Shown here piece by piece: positions 1-8,169 of a stretch of DNA of 33,310 nucleotides. How positions within the stretch are numbered: the first letter of the stretch is position 1; every line of letters begins with the position of its first letter. A program made the translations under genes and the position numbers. Location: NCBI GenBank assembly GCA_030537565.1, contig JAUNVS010000015.1, positions 1-33,310 of the forward strand, given 5' to 3'. This stretch comes from Eubacteriales bacterium (lineage in GTDB: Bacteria; Bacillota; Clostridia; Saccharofermentanales; Fastidiosipilaceae). The notes below the pieces were generated by a model that worked only from the letters and a program-made list of their open reading frames with translations, had not been told where the DNA came from and did no database searches.

Positions 1-48
1 TCTCATCTGCGGACCATACTTTGCCAGAACGCACGCCTAGCGACCAAG

Positions 49-1446
49 CTACTGTTGCCTCTCAGCTCGAGCCTGATAACGCTTAAGCCAACGAAACTCC
101 TGGGCAGGCAGGGCCTCTTCAACCTCTGCGAGCACGTAATCCTCGAAGTCTTCAATCTCAGACTTATTACTAACACAGGCTGCGTGTTCGATGCTCTCGA
201 GCCCTTCGATCAGGGCCCGCATAACCATGAAATCCGCCTGACCATAGTGGAGGATCGGCTGAAACATATCAATGAGATCCTCACCGATCCGATAAGCATC
301 GATATCGATGTGAAAATTCTCACGACTGGCAATCGAGTGCTTGGGATGGTCACTCTTCGCCAATTTACATAGGAGGAGACTGATTTTTCGAATGCAGTGA
401 ATCGCCGTCGAGGGATCATTAATCCCAGGGGAAATCGCTCTCAGTGCCACCTCGACGAGTTTATTAATAGCAAATCGATAATCGACAGCCGTGACCTGAT
501 TATCCTGCAGGAAGAAACAGTTACTGAGGTCAGACGCTAGCTTCTCTAGCTTCGACTTCTCCTCATCCTCCGTTTCGGATTCAAGGCCCTCTTCAAGCTG
601 AAGCTCCTCATCCGGTAAGCCCATCTTACCGATATATTCGTCCTCTGACTTCAGGGCCTCCACCTTCGAACAATCGAAGAATTTTGGATCAAGCTGGAGG
701 CGAGCGAGGCAACTGTGTTCTGGCACGTACTCTCCAATCCGCCGAGTCAGGGTAAGCCAGGCGCCACCATCCTCGAGGGCTGAGATCAGCCCCTCTTCGT
801 TCATGACATTTAAATATCCCGACTGGGATGCCCGAATTTCGATCGCAGGCCAATCTGGGGCCGCTTGAAACCGCTTCGCAGCCTCGGCTCGACGTTCAAG
901 CTCCTCCTCAATCGCAGCAACACCCTCTTCGTAGAGCTTGCTGACCAAATTGACGGGCTGGAGACTGTAGATCACTTTTTGGACAAAAATAATGAAGTAG
1001 ACGATCGAGATGATCGAATAAATCACCGCGACAAAGCCTGCGATCACGTGGTCGAACTCAAAATTATCTCGCATGAATGTCAGAGCGCTGATGCTGTAGA
1101 AAAAACCGCCGATGAAGATTCCAAGTACCTTCATCGTGATCCGCTCTTTTACAAAAGTCTCAATCGTCCGCGGACTGTATGCATTCGCATAATAGGTCAG
1201 TACCCCGAGGATCGTCGAAAAGGTAAAGGTCGTAATCGTCAGTAAGGCCGCAGCGAGGGTACTGAGAATGCTCTTCGCCAAACCCACCGATGTTTGCATG
1301 AAACTAGGAATATAGTCCTGAATCGGCAGAATCCTCAAATCGACGAGGGTCACCAAGGTAATGAGGACGATCGAATATCCCACATACTGGAGGCTATCGA
1401 TCCAAGTCTTATGGTTGTAGCAAAAAAGCTTATAGCGTTCGAGCAT
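49..1446 (-). CDS. DUF2254 family membrane protein
   Basis: Predicted integral membrane protein of 465 residues. Roughly four hydrophobic segments fill the first 160 residues, followed by a large soluble part. The segment around residue 340 reading AISPGINDPSTA matches the hallmark of the DUF2254 family (predicted membrane proteins of unknown function). A longer open frame reaches 1572, but it would run through the terminator hairpin of the upstream MATE gene. I chose the ATG at 1446 because GCGGAGG lies five bases before it. The soluble region contains an acidic stretch of many E and D residues (around residues 250-290). It is transcribed in the same direction as the MATE gene but separated from it by a terminator. 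Its short upstream region has a TACAAT-like -10 and no good -35. The molecular role is unknown. Confidence 0.85.
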   Translation of the reverse strand: MLERYKLFCYNHKTWIDSLQYVGYSIVLITLVTLVDLRILPIQDYIPSFMQTSVGLAKSILSTLAAALLTITTFTFSTILGVLTYYANAYSPRTIETFVKERITMKVLGIFIGGFFYSISALTFMRDNFEFDHVIAGFVAVIYSIISIVYFIIFVQKVIYSLQPVNLVSKLYEEGVAAIEEELERRAEAAKRFQAAPDWPAIEIRASQSGYLNVMNEEGLISALEDGGAWLTLTRRIGEYVPEHSCLARLQLDPKFFDCSKVEALKSEDEYIGKMGLPDEELQLEEGLESETEDEEKSKLEKLASDLSNCFFLQDNQVTAVDYRFAINKLVEVALRAISPGINDPSTAIHCIRKISLLLCKLAKSDHPKHSIASRENFHIDIDAYRIGEDLIDMFQPILHYGQADFMVMRALIEGLESIEHAACVSNKSEIEDFEDYVLAEVEEALPAQEFRWLKRYQARAERQQ

Positions 1447-1507
1447 GAAATCCTCCGCAGAAAATTTCCCCCATTGTAGCAGCTTCAGCTCGAAACGTTG
1501 CTTCAAA

Positions 1508-1544
1508 GGAAAAGAGCCCGTTGCTACTCGAAGAAGCAGTAACG
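1508..1544 (-). terminator. Intrinsic terminator of the tetR-MATE operon
   Basis: Read on the minus strand, arms beginning GAGCCCGTTACTGC and ending in GCAACGGGCTC form a hairpin of about 14 bp (two G-U pairs), directly followed by TTTTCCTTT. It lies about 35 bases after the MATE stop codon. Confidence 0.85.
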
Positions 1545-1579
1545 GGCTCTCAGTTAGTAAGTAAGCTTCCACTTCAACG

Positions 1580-2917
1580 CTAGACCTTTAACTCTTTCAT
1601 CAACTTGGAAAGGTAAACAAAGGACAATAGGATCACGAAAGCATCAGCAACGGGTACAGAAATCCAAACACCTAGAATGCCAACGAGTCGAACGAAGATC
1701 AAAATGACGGGCACAAAGAAAATAATCTGACGCCCCATGACCATAAGCCCAGCAGCCTTTGCCCGCCCAATCGATTGGAAAAAGGTGAGAACGAGTATCA
1801 TGTAACCGTAGCAAATAAAAGGTATGTAGAAATAGCGGAAAAAGGGTACACCGAGAGAGATCAGCTCGGGACTAACGTTAAAGAGGCGCATCATAAATTG
1901 GGGTGCAATCTGAATTGGAATCCAAAAAATCGCAGCGATTACAGTGCCGACTATGCAGAAGAGCTTAAAACTCTCACGAACGCGCTCGTATTTTTGTGCA
2001 CCAAAATTCGTACCAACAATCGGCTGAAGCCCCTGTGCAAGACCCCAAAGTGGCAAAAACGAAAATGAATAGATCCTTAAACTAGCCGCCATTAAAATGC
2101 CGTGTTTTTCGCCACCGTACTGAAAAGCCATGCCGTAGAGTAATGATTGTTGAACGAGTGAGAGCACCTGCATGAGCATCCCCGAAAAGCCAATTGAGAA
2201 CATCTCCGGCGAGATGAGTTTTGAAATTCCAATACGACCAATGCGAACAACTTGACTCTTTTTTCTAAAGTAGAGATAGGTGATGAGAGCCTGAAGGATC
2301 TGGGCAATAACCGTCGCAATCGCGGCTCCCTCGATGGCACGATCACCCATTTGGATCATAAAAATGGGATCGAGAATAATATTGACGAAAGCTCCGAAGA
2401 CCATGAAGAGCATTGCCTTTTTCATTTCCCCTTCACCGCGCATCAACATGTTCGCACTATACGCAAAATTGACGAAAAAAGATCCCAAGAAGAGAATCCG
2501 CAGGTAGCGTCCCCCAAGTACCATCAATTCTTCCGGTGCCCCAAGGAGTCCGAAGAAGCGATCGGCGAAGAAGAAGCCTACGAGCGTCGTTACCAGTGAG
2601 AAGACAAAGATCCAGCAAATGAGATTCCCCATGATCTGCTCAATTTTCTTTGATTCCCCGCGGCCAATCGCCCGCGAAAGGATCGACGAGGAGCCCACCC
2701 CGATGAGAGTTGCAATGCCATTATTCAGTAATGTGATCGGCAACGCGGCACTCATCGCCGCCATGGCTTTTTCACCAATTAGGTGACCCGCATAGATACC
2801 GTCAATCAACGGGTAGAGCCCTATCACCATCATGCCAATGATCGCTGGTAGAGCAATCAGCCCCAGGAGGCGTGCCGGGCTCTCGTTGAGCATCCGATCT
2901 TTCATCGTCATTTCCAT
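1580..2917 (-). CDS. MATE family efflux transporter (MepA-like)
   Basis: Multidrug and toxin extrusion transporter of 445 residues, the usual family length, with about twelve hydrophobic segments. The N-terminal part (LIALPAIIGMMVIGLYPLIDGIYAGHLIG) is typical of bacterial MATE pumps of the MepA/NorM group, which export cationic compounds in exchange for Na+ or H+. AAGGAG lies six bases before the ATG. The gene starts 17 bases after the TetR stop codon, so the two form one operon. This layout resembles regulator-pump pairs such as mepRA, although here the regulator is TetR rather than MarR. Substrate cannot be read from the sequence. Confidence 0.9.
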   Translation of the reverse strand: MEMTMKDRMLNESPARLLGLIALPAIIGMMVIGLYPLIDGIYAGHLIGEKAMAAMSAALPITLLNNGIATLIGVGSSSILSRAIGRGESKKIEQIMGNLICWIFVFSLVTTLVGFFFADRFFGLLGAPEELMVLGGRYLRILFLGSFFVNFAYSANMLMRGEGEMKKAMLFMVFGAFVNIILDPIFMIQMGDRAIEGAAIATVIAQILQALITYLYFRKKSQVVRIGRIGISKLISPEMFSIGFSGMLMQVLSLVQQSLLYGMAFQYGGEKHGILMAASLRIYSFSFLPLWGLAQGLQPIVGTNFGAQKYERVRESFKLFCIVGTVIAAIFWIPIQIAPQFMMRLFNVSPELISLGVPFFRYFYIPFICYGYMILVLTFFQSIGRAKAAGLMVMGRQIIFFVPVILIFVRLVGILGVWISVPVADAFVILLSFVYLSKLMKELKV

Positions 2918-2934
2918 AGAAAACTCCTTTTCAA

Positions 2935-3534
2935 TTAGGATCGATCTGCCGCCTGAAGCTCCACTTCGATATAGCGCCGGAGCATATCGCGGTATAGATT
3001 GCTGTCATTTAGAAAAAACTCACCATTGTGTAGAAGATAGGCTGAAACAATCGTTGAATTAACAAACTCGACGAAGCCCGGACTAAACATGAAGCTCAAA
3101 TTCGGATACCCCCGTTCTTCGAGCAGTGTTCGCGTGTGGCGAGTCCCCTCTGCCATAACTCGATCACGCAACACCCGCAGCTCTTCGCAGTGCTCCGCCT
3201 CAATGAGGAACATCGCATAGAGTTGTTTATACGGATTTTCATCGAAAAGTTTCCTCATTAAAGTTTCAACAATCATATCGACGAAGGACAATCCCTGACA
3301 CTCCTCTAGAAAACGATTCACGACATCACTTCGATAATCCGTCCCCTCTTCCATGAGGTCATGGAGAATCTCTACCTTTGATGCGTAGTGACGATACAGC
3401 CCCCCCTTACTCAGGCCCGCGCGCTCGGCGATATCTTCCATCGTCGTACGCACGTAACTTTTCTCAAGAAAGACCTGCCGCGCCGCTTCCCGAATCTCCC
3501 GTTTTCGATCTTCTGCAGATAAGCGCCGAACCAT
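2935..3534 (-). CDS. TetR family transcriptional regulator
   Basis: TetR-type repressor of 199 residues from the chosen start. The N-terminal helix-turn-helix is clear: AARQVFLEKSYVRTTMEDIAERAGLSKGGLYRHYASK at about residues 15-55, with the standard GLSKGGLYRHY recognition helix. The rest would be the ligand-binding helical domain. An ATG two codons earlier (3540) is possible, but the AGAGGGG motif is best spaced, six bases, from the ATG at 3534. An 18-bp palindrome overlaps its transcription start, which suggests self-regulation of the regulator and the MATE pump. The inducer is unknown. Confidence 0.9.
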   Translation of the reverse strand: MVRRLSAEDRKREIREAARQVFLEKSYVRTTMEDIAERAGLSKGGLYRHYASKVEILHDLMEEGTDYRSDVVNRFLEECQGLSFVDMIVETLMRKLFDENPYKQLYAMFLIEAEHCEELRVLRDRVMAEGTRHTRTLLEERGYPNLSFMFSPGFVEFVNSTIVSAYLLHNGEFFLNDSNLYRDMLRRYIEVELQAADRS

Positions 3535-3557
3535 CTCCATCCCCTCTCATGCCCCTT

Positions 3558-3575
3558 AGCGACGCTATCGTCGCT
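3558..3575. promoter_or_regulatory. Probable TetR operator palindrome
   Basis: AGCGACG and CGTCGCT are perfect inverted arms separated by four bases. The site begins immediately after the -10 box of the tetR promoter and covers the predicted transcription start, the expected place for a TetR-type repressor to block its own operon. Confidence 0.65.
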
Positions 3576-3582
3576 TTTGCTG

Positions 3583-3611
3583 AATATAGGGCTCACCGAG
3601 AACTCTGTCAA
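3583..3611 (-). promoter_or_regulatory. Sigma-A-type promoter of tetR-MATE
   Basis: On the minus strand, TTGACA (a perfect -35) is separated by 17 bases from TATATT (-10). This is one of the best promoter matches in the window. The start point would fall next to the palindrome at 3558-3575. Confidence 0.75.
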
Positions 3612-3645
3612 GACTTTATTAATTTTTTTCGATCCTCCCCCCCCC

Positions 3646-3677
3646 AAAAAAAGCGGGGGATTCGATCCCCCCGCTTT
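3646..3677 (-). terminator. Intrinsic terminator of the cupin gene
   Basis: On the minus strand, AAAGCGGGGG pairs with CCCCCGCTTT across a short ATCGAAT-like loop and runs into TTTTTTT. It lies 23 bases after the cupin stop codon and upstream of the tetR promoter. Confidence 0.9.
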
Positions 3678-3699
3678 GAAAAGCGATAGCGGCTTAGGC

Positions 3700-3981
3700 T
3701 CATGCTTTACGCAAGCAGACGACCGCTTCCGAAACCTCCTCGGCACGAGCCGAGATCTCATGTTGACCATCGAAGCTCAGGGCCTGTGGCCCCACGAGAA
3801 TATGGTGCTCCTCACCGTCGAGACAGACATCCACGCGTCCTGAAAGGAGGAAGAAACAAACCTCCATGCCTGGATGGCTGTGCGGCGCAATCTCAGCCCC
3901 AGCAGTGAGCGGACGGTGAACCAGCTTAAGCGAATCTGTATTGATAACCATACCTGTGACATCTGAAACTTTTCCGTGCAT
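3700..3981 (-). CDS. Small single-domain cupin protein
   Basis: A 93-residue protein that is essentially one cupin domain. Cupin motif 1 is visible around residues 28-48 as G-AEIAP-H-S-H-PGM-E-VCFFLLSG, giving the His, His and Glu metal ligands. Motif 2 is weaker: the usual P-x-G-x-x-H is replaced by a QHEI segment near residue 74. Such small cupins bind metals or small ligands, and the exact reaction cannot be told. GAAGGAG lies seven bases before the ATG. The gene stands alone between two terminators, so it is probably monocistronic. The sequence upstream contains TATACT as a possible -10 but no convincing -35 at normal spacing. Confidence 0.8.
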   Translation of the reverse strand: MHGKVSDVTGMVINTDSLKLVHRPLTAGAEIAPHSHPGMEVCFFLLSGRVDVCLDGEEHHILVGPQALSFDGQHEISARAEEVSEAVVCLRKA

Positions 3982-4109
3982 AACACATCTCCTTCATTAG
4001 GTCGCAAAGGACCTCTGCTTCTCGTCCCAGACGGGCTCCGCCTAGAACTTCTTCTATGCCTAAGTATAGAGCAGCCCAGAAAATCAAGGGGTGACGGCTT
4101 CGACATTTC

Positions 4110-4140
4110 GTAAATAAAAACATGCGCCGAAGCGGATGTT
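4110..4140 (-). terminator. Intrinsic terminator of the MFS-SDR operon
   Basis: On the minus strand AACATCCGC and GCGCATGTT form a 9-bp stem with one C-C mismatch, closed by a stable TTCG loop and followed by TTTTTATTT. It lies about 28 bases after the SDR stop. Confidence 0.75.
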
Positions 4141-4167
4141 TTACATGGTGAATTGACAAGAAGTCAC

Positions 4168-4968
4168 CTAAGGCCGCAAACCAGTCCCTCCCTGGAGGGT
4201 GATCGTCTGGCCCGTCATATAGCGAAAGGCCTCGTGGGTAATCTCAACACAGGCATTACCGATATCGAGCTCAACATCGCCGAAGTGCCCCATCGGTGGC
4301 ACGGTCACGTTCTTCTCGTAGGCCTCGGGGTAAGCATCCTTCCAACTCTCGAGAGCCCGAGTCCATGCGAGTGGGCAAATAACGTTGACATTAATGTGAT
4401 CTGGTGCCCACTCGGTCGCCGCACAACGAGACATGCCTCGGATGCCCTCTTTTGCTGCTGCATAGGAGCTCTGACCGAAGTTCCCTGAGATTCCCGCCCC
4501 GGAGGCGAAATTAATCACGTGGCCCTGGCTCTCTTTGAGATAGGGATATGCAGCCTTCATGTAATAGAAACAGGCATAGAGGCCTGAGTAAATGGCGAGG
4601 TCGAATTGTTCGGTACTGTGCTTAGCGAGCGGCAGACCAGAGACGGAGGCCTGGGCGTTGTTAATCAAGACATCGAGGCGGCCAAACTTGGCGATTGCAG
4701 CGTCGATGACCTGCTTTGCGAGGGCTTCACCGTCGATTGCCTTTTCCATTTTGGCGAGAAGGGGTAAGACCTCGATTCCGTGCTCGGCCTCGAGCTTCTC
4801 TTTTGCCTGATTGAGACGGGCCTCATCGAGGTCTGTGAGGACGAGCTTTGCCCCTTTTTTCGCAAAGGCGGTCGCAATTCCGAAGCCGATCGAGCCTGGC
4901 GCGCCATCTTTTAATGCAGCATAGGCAGCACCGGTGATTAAGACTGTTTTTCCTTTAAGCCAAGACAT
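4168..4968 (-). CDS. SDR family oxidoreductase
   Basis: Short-chain dehydrogenase/reductase of 266 residues, normal for a classical SDR. The Rossmann fold starts with KTVLITGAA near residue 7. The active-site tetrad region shows N103-N-A-Q, S156 and the Y169-x-x-x-K173 pair, and the C-terminus has the usual TGQTITLQGG-like strand. Two oddities: the glycine-rich cofactor loop is lengthened (TGAAYAALKDGAPGSIGFG), and the NNAG motif reads NNAQ. It probably uses NAD(H) or NADP(H); the substrate is unknown. It follows the MFS gene with a 5-base gap, so the two are co-transcribed. Its RBS is a weak AAAGGA. Confidence 0.88.
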   Translation of the reverse strand: MSWLKGKTVLITGAAYAALKDGAPGSIGFGIATAFAKKGAKLVLTDLDEARLNQAKEKLEAEHGIEVLPLLAKMEKAIDGEALAKQVIDAAIAKFGRLDVLINNAQASVSGLPLAKHSTEQFDLAIYSGLYACFYYMKAAYPYLKESQGHVINFASGAGISGNFGQSSYAAAKEGIRGMSRCAATEWAPDHINVNVICPLAWTRALESWKDAYPEAYEKNVTVPPMGHFGDVELDIGNACVEITHEAFRYMTGQTITLQGGTGLRP

Positions 4969-4973
4969 ATTAA

Positions 4974-6404
4974 TTATCCTTTCGCTTGAGTTTTTGGGAG
5001 GACTGGTCGAAGGACGAGGACGACGATCAAAAATCCGACAAATGAAACGATGGCAGCGATGCGGAAAACAGAGTTTACACCGCTCTGAATCGCAAAGAGA
5101 TTCCTCGGATCAGCAATCGTATGTGCATTATAGGCGACCGTGAAGACCGTTGCAGAAATGGTACTAGCCATCGAGTTGAAGAAGTTGGTCAGCGATGTAC
5201 CGACCCCCATATCCTGAGGCTGCAGCGTGGCTTGAGCCGCAGGCGTAACCGATACTGCTCGGAAGCTTTCGGCGATTCCCGTCACCGCGAGGGCAATCGT
5301 AAAGAGGAGGACGGGTGTGGACTGCTGTGTGAAGCCGAGGGCGAGCATCGGGATGGCTGCCAATAGGGTGGCAATCGCCATCGCCTTCCAGGAGTTACTT
5401 GCCTTACGACTCACCCAAATTCCAGCGGAGAGTGGCAGGATGATCGTGATTAGGGCACGGGCCATCTGCAGAGAACCAGCGACTTCGGGATCCTTTTGGA
5501 GGACAGAGATCACGGCTAGTGGTGCGAAGACGTGCATCGCAGTCTGATAGAAATAGCAGATGAAACCCGTGAGGAGGAGGAGTGAGTAGGACTTATTCGA
5601 GAAGAGTCGAAGCGGAATTAGAGGGTCAGAGGCGCGACGCTCAATGGCCAGGAAGAGGAAGAAGAGGACGACACTGAGGACGAGACCAGCGATGATACGC
5701 GGATTGCCCCAGCCCATCGAGGCACCGAAGTTCAACGCGAGCGAGAGGCTCGTTAACATCGCAACAAAGGCGAGGACGCCAGGGACGTCAATTCGGATCT
5801 TTCCACTGCGCTTATCGTTCGGGAAACTAAAGACGATGAGGAGAATCCCGATGACGAGGGGGATCGTCGGCAGGATGATGCCGAGCTGCATGTGGCCGAT
5901 CTTCGTCAACCAACCGGCGAGGATGCTGCCGCCGACGCCGCCGACAGCGACGGCCGTGGCAAGCATGCCCATCGCTTTGGGGCGACCCTTAGAATCATTG
6001 ATGAGGCCCACGATGATATAGGGTGCGGCGATAAATGCGCCCTGGGCGAGGCTAACAATGAGACGGAGGATGAGGAGGAGTGTGAGGGAATCAACAAAGG
6101 GAAAAATCAATCCAGCGATCGCACACATGCTACCGGCGATAAAGACGATGTTGCGACGGCCGAGTAGGTCACCGAGTTTACCCCCAATCGGCGTCATGAT
6201 CGAGATCCCGAGGGCAGCGAAGATCGAGAAGAGCCCAACGTAGTCCATGGCATTAACCGCCTGGAGAATCGGAGCGGTTAGAGTCGCATAGACGAGGCCA
6301 TACATGGCGATCGAGAGCATCAGGCATACCGAACCCGCCTGAGCCATCCACTTCGCCCGCTTCGGCAGCGGGACCGACACCTGAGAAATGCTAGTTTGCA
6401 TCAT
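4974..6404 (-). CDS. MFS transporter, DHA2 (EmrB/QacA-like) type
   Basis: Major facilitator protein of 476 residues with about 14 hydrophobic segments, as in the DHA2 proton antiporter branch. The loop after the second segment reads GGKLGDLLGRRN, the MFS signature motif A. A cytoplasmic basic loop (FPNDKRSGKIR) precedes a second set of helices starting with VPGVLAFVAML. Members export drugs, dyes or metabolites. AAGGAG precedes two consecutive ATG codons. It is the first gene of a two-gene unit with the SDR oxidoreductase, which suggests a paired modify-and-export or detoxification role. That link is inference. Confidence 0.88.
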   Translation of the reverse strand: MMQTSISQVSVPLPKRAKWMAQAGSVCLMLSIAMYGLVYATLTAPILQAVNAMDYVGLFSIFAALGISIMTPIGGKLGDLLGRRNIVFIAGSMCAIAGLIFPFVDSLTLLLILRLIVSLAQGAFIAAPYIIVGLINDSKGRPKAMGMLATAVAVGGVGGSILAGWLTKIGHMQLGIILPTIPLVIGILLIVFSFPNDKRSGKIRIDVPGVLAFVAMLTSLSLALNFGASMGWGNPRIIAGLVLSVVLFFLFLAIERRASDPLIPLRLFSNKSYSLLLLTGFICYFYQTAMHVFAPLAVISVLQKDPEVAGSLQMARALITIILPLSAGIWVSRKASNSWKAMAIATLLAAIPMLALGFTQQSTPVLLFTIALAVTGIAESFRAVSVTPAAQATLQPQDMGVGTSLTNFFNSMASTISATVFTVAYNAHTIADPRNLFAIQSGVNSVFRIAAIVSFVGFLIVVLVLRPVLPKTQAKG

Positions 6405-6422
6405 TAAAACTCCTTTTCACAG

Positions 6423-6445
6423 TTACTCGCGCTTAGCGCGAGTAA
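6423..6445. promoter_or_regulatory. 23-bp palindrome upstream of the MFS-SDR operon
   Basis: Perfect 10-base arms TTACTCGCGC and GCGCGAGTAA flank a 3-base centre. It lies 18 bases before the MFS start codon, inside the predicted transcribed leader. It could be a repressor operator or a leader hairpin. No regulator gene adjoins the operon. Confidence 0.55.
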
Positions 6446-6500
6446 TCCCGATGCGATTTCGGTCGCTAAAATCAGCTTCCCAGCCGCAATTCGTGCCCCT

Positions 6501-6529
6501 AGTGTAAATTACTCGATCGCTATAGACAA
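6501..6529 (-). promoter_or_regulatory. Candidate promoter of the MFS-SDR operon
   Basis: On the minus strand, TTGTCT (-35) is separated by 17 bases from TACACT (-10); each matches the consensus at four of six positions. It would give a leader of about 90 bases containing the palindrome at 6423-6445. Confidence 0.4.
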
Positions 6530-6640
6530 TCTGTTGTTGATTTTGTTAGTCTCGCGTAATTTATATGTTAATTGTACTTGTTTTATCGATTCAATCAATC
6601 CCATCCCCCAGTCACAGCCGAGCTCGTATCTGACGGACAC

Positions 6641-6672
6641 AAAAAAAGCCCCGACCCTTCGATCGGAGCTTT
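6641..6672 (-). terminator. Intrinsic terminator of the VOC-membrane protein unit
   Basis: On the minus strand AAAGCTCCGAT pairs with GTCGGGGCTTT (two G-U pairs) across a CGAAGG loop and continues as TTTTTTT. It lies about 50 bases after the stop of the membrane protein gene. Confidence 0.85.
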
Positions 6673-6724
6673 TGCATCGGCCTGAGGCCTGAAGCGCAAG
6701 ACCTGAGCTGTCTTTTTCGTCCAA

Positions 6725-7357
6725 CTAATGAGTGAGGCTAAAAACTAGAAGGAAAATATAATATGGAACCTGCATGAGATTGGTCCAGGAACCACAGAAG
6801 AGGGCTTGGAAACGGCCTCTCGGAATGCGACTTAAGAGTGGCGTGAAGAACAAGATGACTAGCGGTGTGAAGAGAAGGCCCCAAGGTGGAAGCTGCGTCC
6901 GCACGAGGAGGATACAAAGGCCCCAAAGGCTGAATCCCAGCGCGATAAAGGGATAGAAGAATTTGCGGAAAAAATCCATAAATTTTCTAAGTGCGTCGAG
7001 GCTCTCGCTCTGCTGCTCTCGCCCGATGAAGCCGATGAGGCCAAACATCGCGTGGAAACAACCCCCGACTGAGATCCCGATCGAAAGCAGGATCCAGATG
7101 AGATATCCGAGCCAAAGTCGATCGTGGCGGATCAACAGGACCGTATGATACTGGGCGATCACAAAAAGTAGGGCCGTGAGCGGACCTAGGATCGAACCAA
7201 TACGGAGGCGCCGATCACTGACAGTGGGCATGATCCGGTAGATATCATCGACGGACTTCGACATATCGAAGCCGGCGGGATGGTAGTAGAGAAGCTGGTC
7301 GCCGAGACCCATGAGAAGGCTGGCGGCAAGTCCAAGTATCGCCAAAATCGTAAGCAT
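6725..7357 (-). CDS. Small multi-pass membrane protein, possibly DUF6796-like
   Basis: A 210-residue protein with about six hydrophobic segments: one at the N-terminus (LTILAILGLAASLLMGLGD), then LGPLTALLFVIAQ, a central pair, two after residue 130 and a last one at the C-terminus. The beginning with GLGDQLLYYHP and the later RRLRIGSILGP recall a family I believe is DUF6796, whose function is unknown. I hold the family name loosely. GGAGG lies seven bases before the ATG. It follows the VOC gene by 51 bases on the same strand and probably shares its transcript. No catalytic motif is evident. Confidence 0.7.
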   Translation of the reverse strand: MLTILAILGLAASLLMGLGDQLLYYHPAGFDMSKSVDDIYRIMPTVSDRRLRIGSILGPLTALLFVIAQYHTVLLIRHDRLWLGYLIWILLSIGISVGGCFHAMFGLIGFIGREQQSESLDALRKFMDFFRKFFYPFIALGFSLWGLCILLVRTQLPPWGLLFTPLVILFFTPLLSRIPRGRFQALFCGSWTNLMQVPYYIFLLVFSLTH

Positions 7358-7408
7358 ATGTACACCTCCATAATCGTCTCGAAGTAGAGCCCCTCACGCA
7401 GGCTAAAC

Positions 7409-7864
7409 TCAGTCGAGATACTCCATTAACTCGAGGATGATCCCATCGGGATCACGGAAATAAATGGCCTTACTCCGGCCTAAGCCATCGTCCGTGAAAT
7501 CAAAAGACTGGGGGGCCGAGATACAATCGACCCCAGATGCGACGAGGTGCTGATAAACCGCATCAATATCGTCGACGACGAAGCAGACCTCAGAAATCGA
7601 TGTCATCCGTAAGTCGGAAGGGATAGCTCGGACTGGCGCATCGAGGAAGTGGATCAATTCGATCGAAGGGCTGTGAATCTCTTCAGAGCCTTTAAAATAA
7701 GCGACCTTCGCACGACAATTCTCGCCTCCGAAGAGGGCATCGGTCTCCGGTCCCTCCATCAGCATTTCTCCGAGAAATTTTAACCCTAGCAGTTCACCAT
7801 AAAACTGCTTCGAACGTTCCATATCACTGACGGTAAGGCCAATGTGAACCACAGCACCTAGCAT
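7409..7864 (-). CDS. VOC family protein (glyoxalase/dioxygenase fold)
   Basis: A 151-residue vicinal oxygen chelate protein with two repeated beta-alpha-beta-beta-beta units. The first begins VVHIGLTVSDMERSKQFYGELLGLKFL, the second EVCFVVDDIDAVYQHLVASGV and ends in YFRDPDGIILELMEYL. The last segment supplies the usual metal-binding Glu, and His7 in the first strand is a likely partner. The family includes lyases, isomerases and resistance proteins; the substrate is unknown here. I chose the ATG at 7864, which has AAAGAGG seven bases upstream, over a start 15 codons earlier that lacks an RBS. It is the first gene of a two-gene unit with the membrane protein. TTGACA occurs upstream without a clear -10. 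Confidence 0.85.
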   Translation of the reverse strand: MLGAVVHIGLTVSDMERSKQFYGELLGLKFLGEMLMEGPETDALFGGENCRAKVAYFKGSEEIHSPSIELIHFLDAPVRAIPSDLRMTSISEVCFVVDDIDAVYQHLVASGVDCISAPQSFDFTDDGLGRSKAIYFRDPDGIILELMEYLD

Positions 7865-8169
7865 TGTAAATACCTCTTTTCTCTGCGTAAGTCTATTCTT
7901 ACAGGTCAAGCGCCCATGTCAAGAAAAATTGAGAATATTATCTCGGAGCACAGCAAGTGCCAAGCCTAGATCCCCAGCTGAAATTGGATTTTTGAAAAAA
8001 ACACTACTAAGCAACCGCAGCTGCGCTACTATTGGTACAATAATTGCTAATTAACAATTGAAAAGGCATCGCCTATATTGTTGCCAAGCATGTTTGTTCA
8101 TTTTCTCACCCAGGCCTCTCATTGGATCTCGAGTCGCCACCCGCAGTTTCACTGCAAAAGGAGGAAGCA
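7865..8169. other. Divergent intergenic region before the P-family array
   Basis: This 305-base gap lies between the minus-strand VOC gene and P1. It contains TTGACA for the VOC direction (around 7914-7919), the predicted P1 promoter at 8051-8079 and an 85-base P1 leader. No further gene is visible. Confidence 0.6.
8051..8079 (+). promoter_or_regulatory. Promoter of P1
   Basis: TTAACA (five of six consensus bases) and TATATT (five of six) are separated by exactly 17 bases, in an AT-rich stretch about 90 bases before the P1 start codon. Confidence 0.65.

Larger units (their letters stand above)
6405..6724. other. Intergenic stretch, no gene
   Basis: This 320-base gap holds the MFS-SDR leader palindrome, a candidate promoter and the terminator of the next gene. 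A 71-residue open frame on the minus strand passes through that terminator and has no homology signal or RBS, so I do not call it a gene. Confidence 0.7.

Noticed and set aside
1447-1572. N-terminal extension of 42 codons on the DUF2254 gene
   Set aside because: It would be encoded across the MATE terminator hairpin and has no RBS; a well-placed GGAGG precedes the ATG at 1446.
6509-6724. 71-residue minus-strand open frame
   Set aside because: It runs through an intrinsic terminator, has no RBS and no protein-family features.
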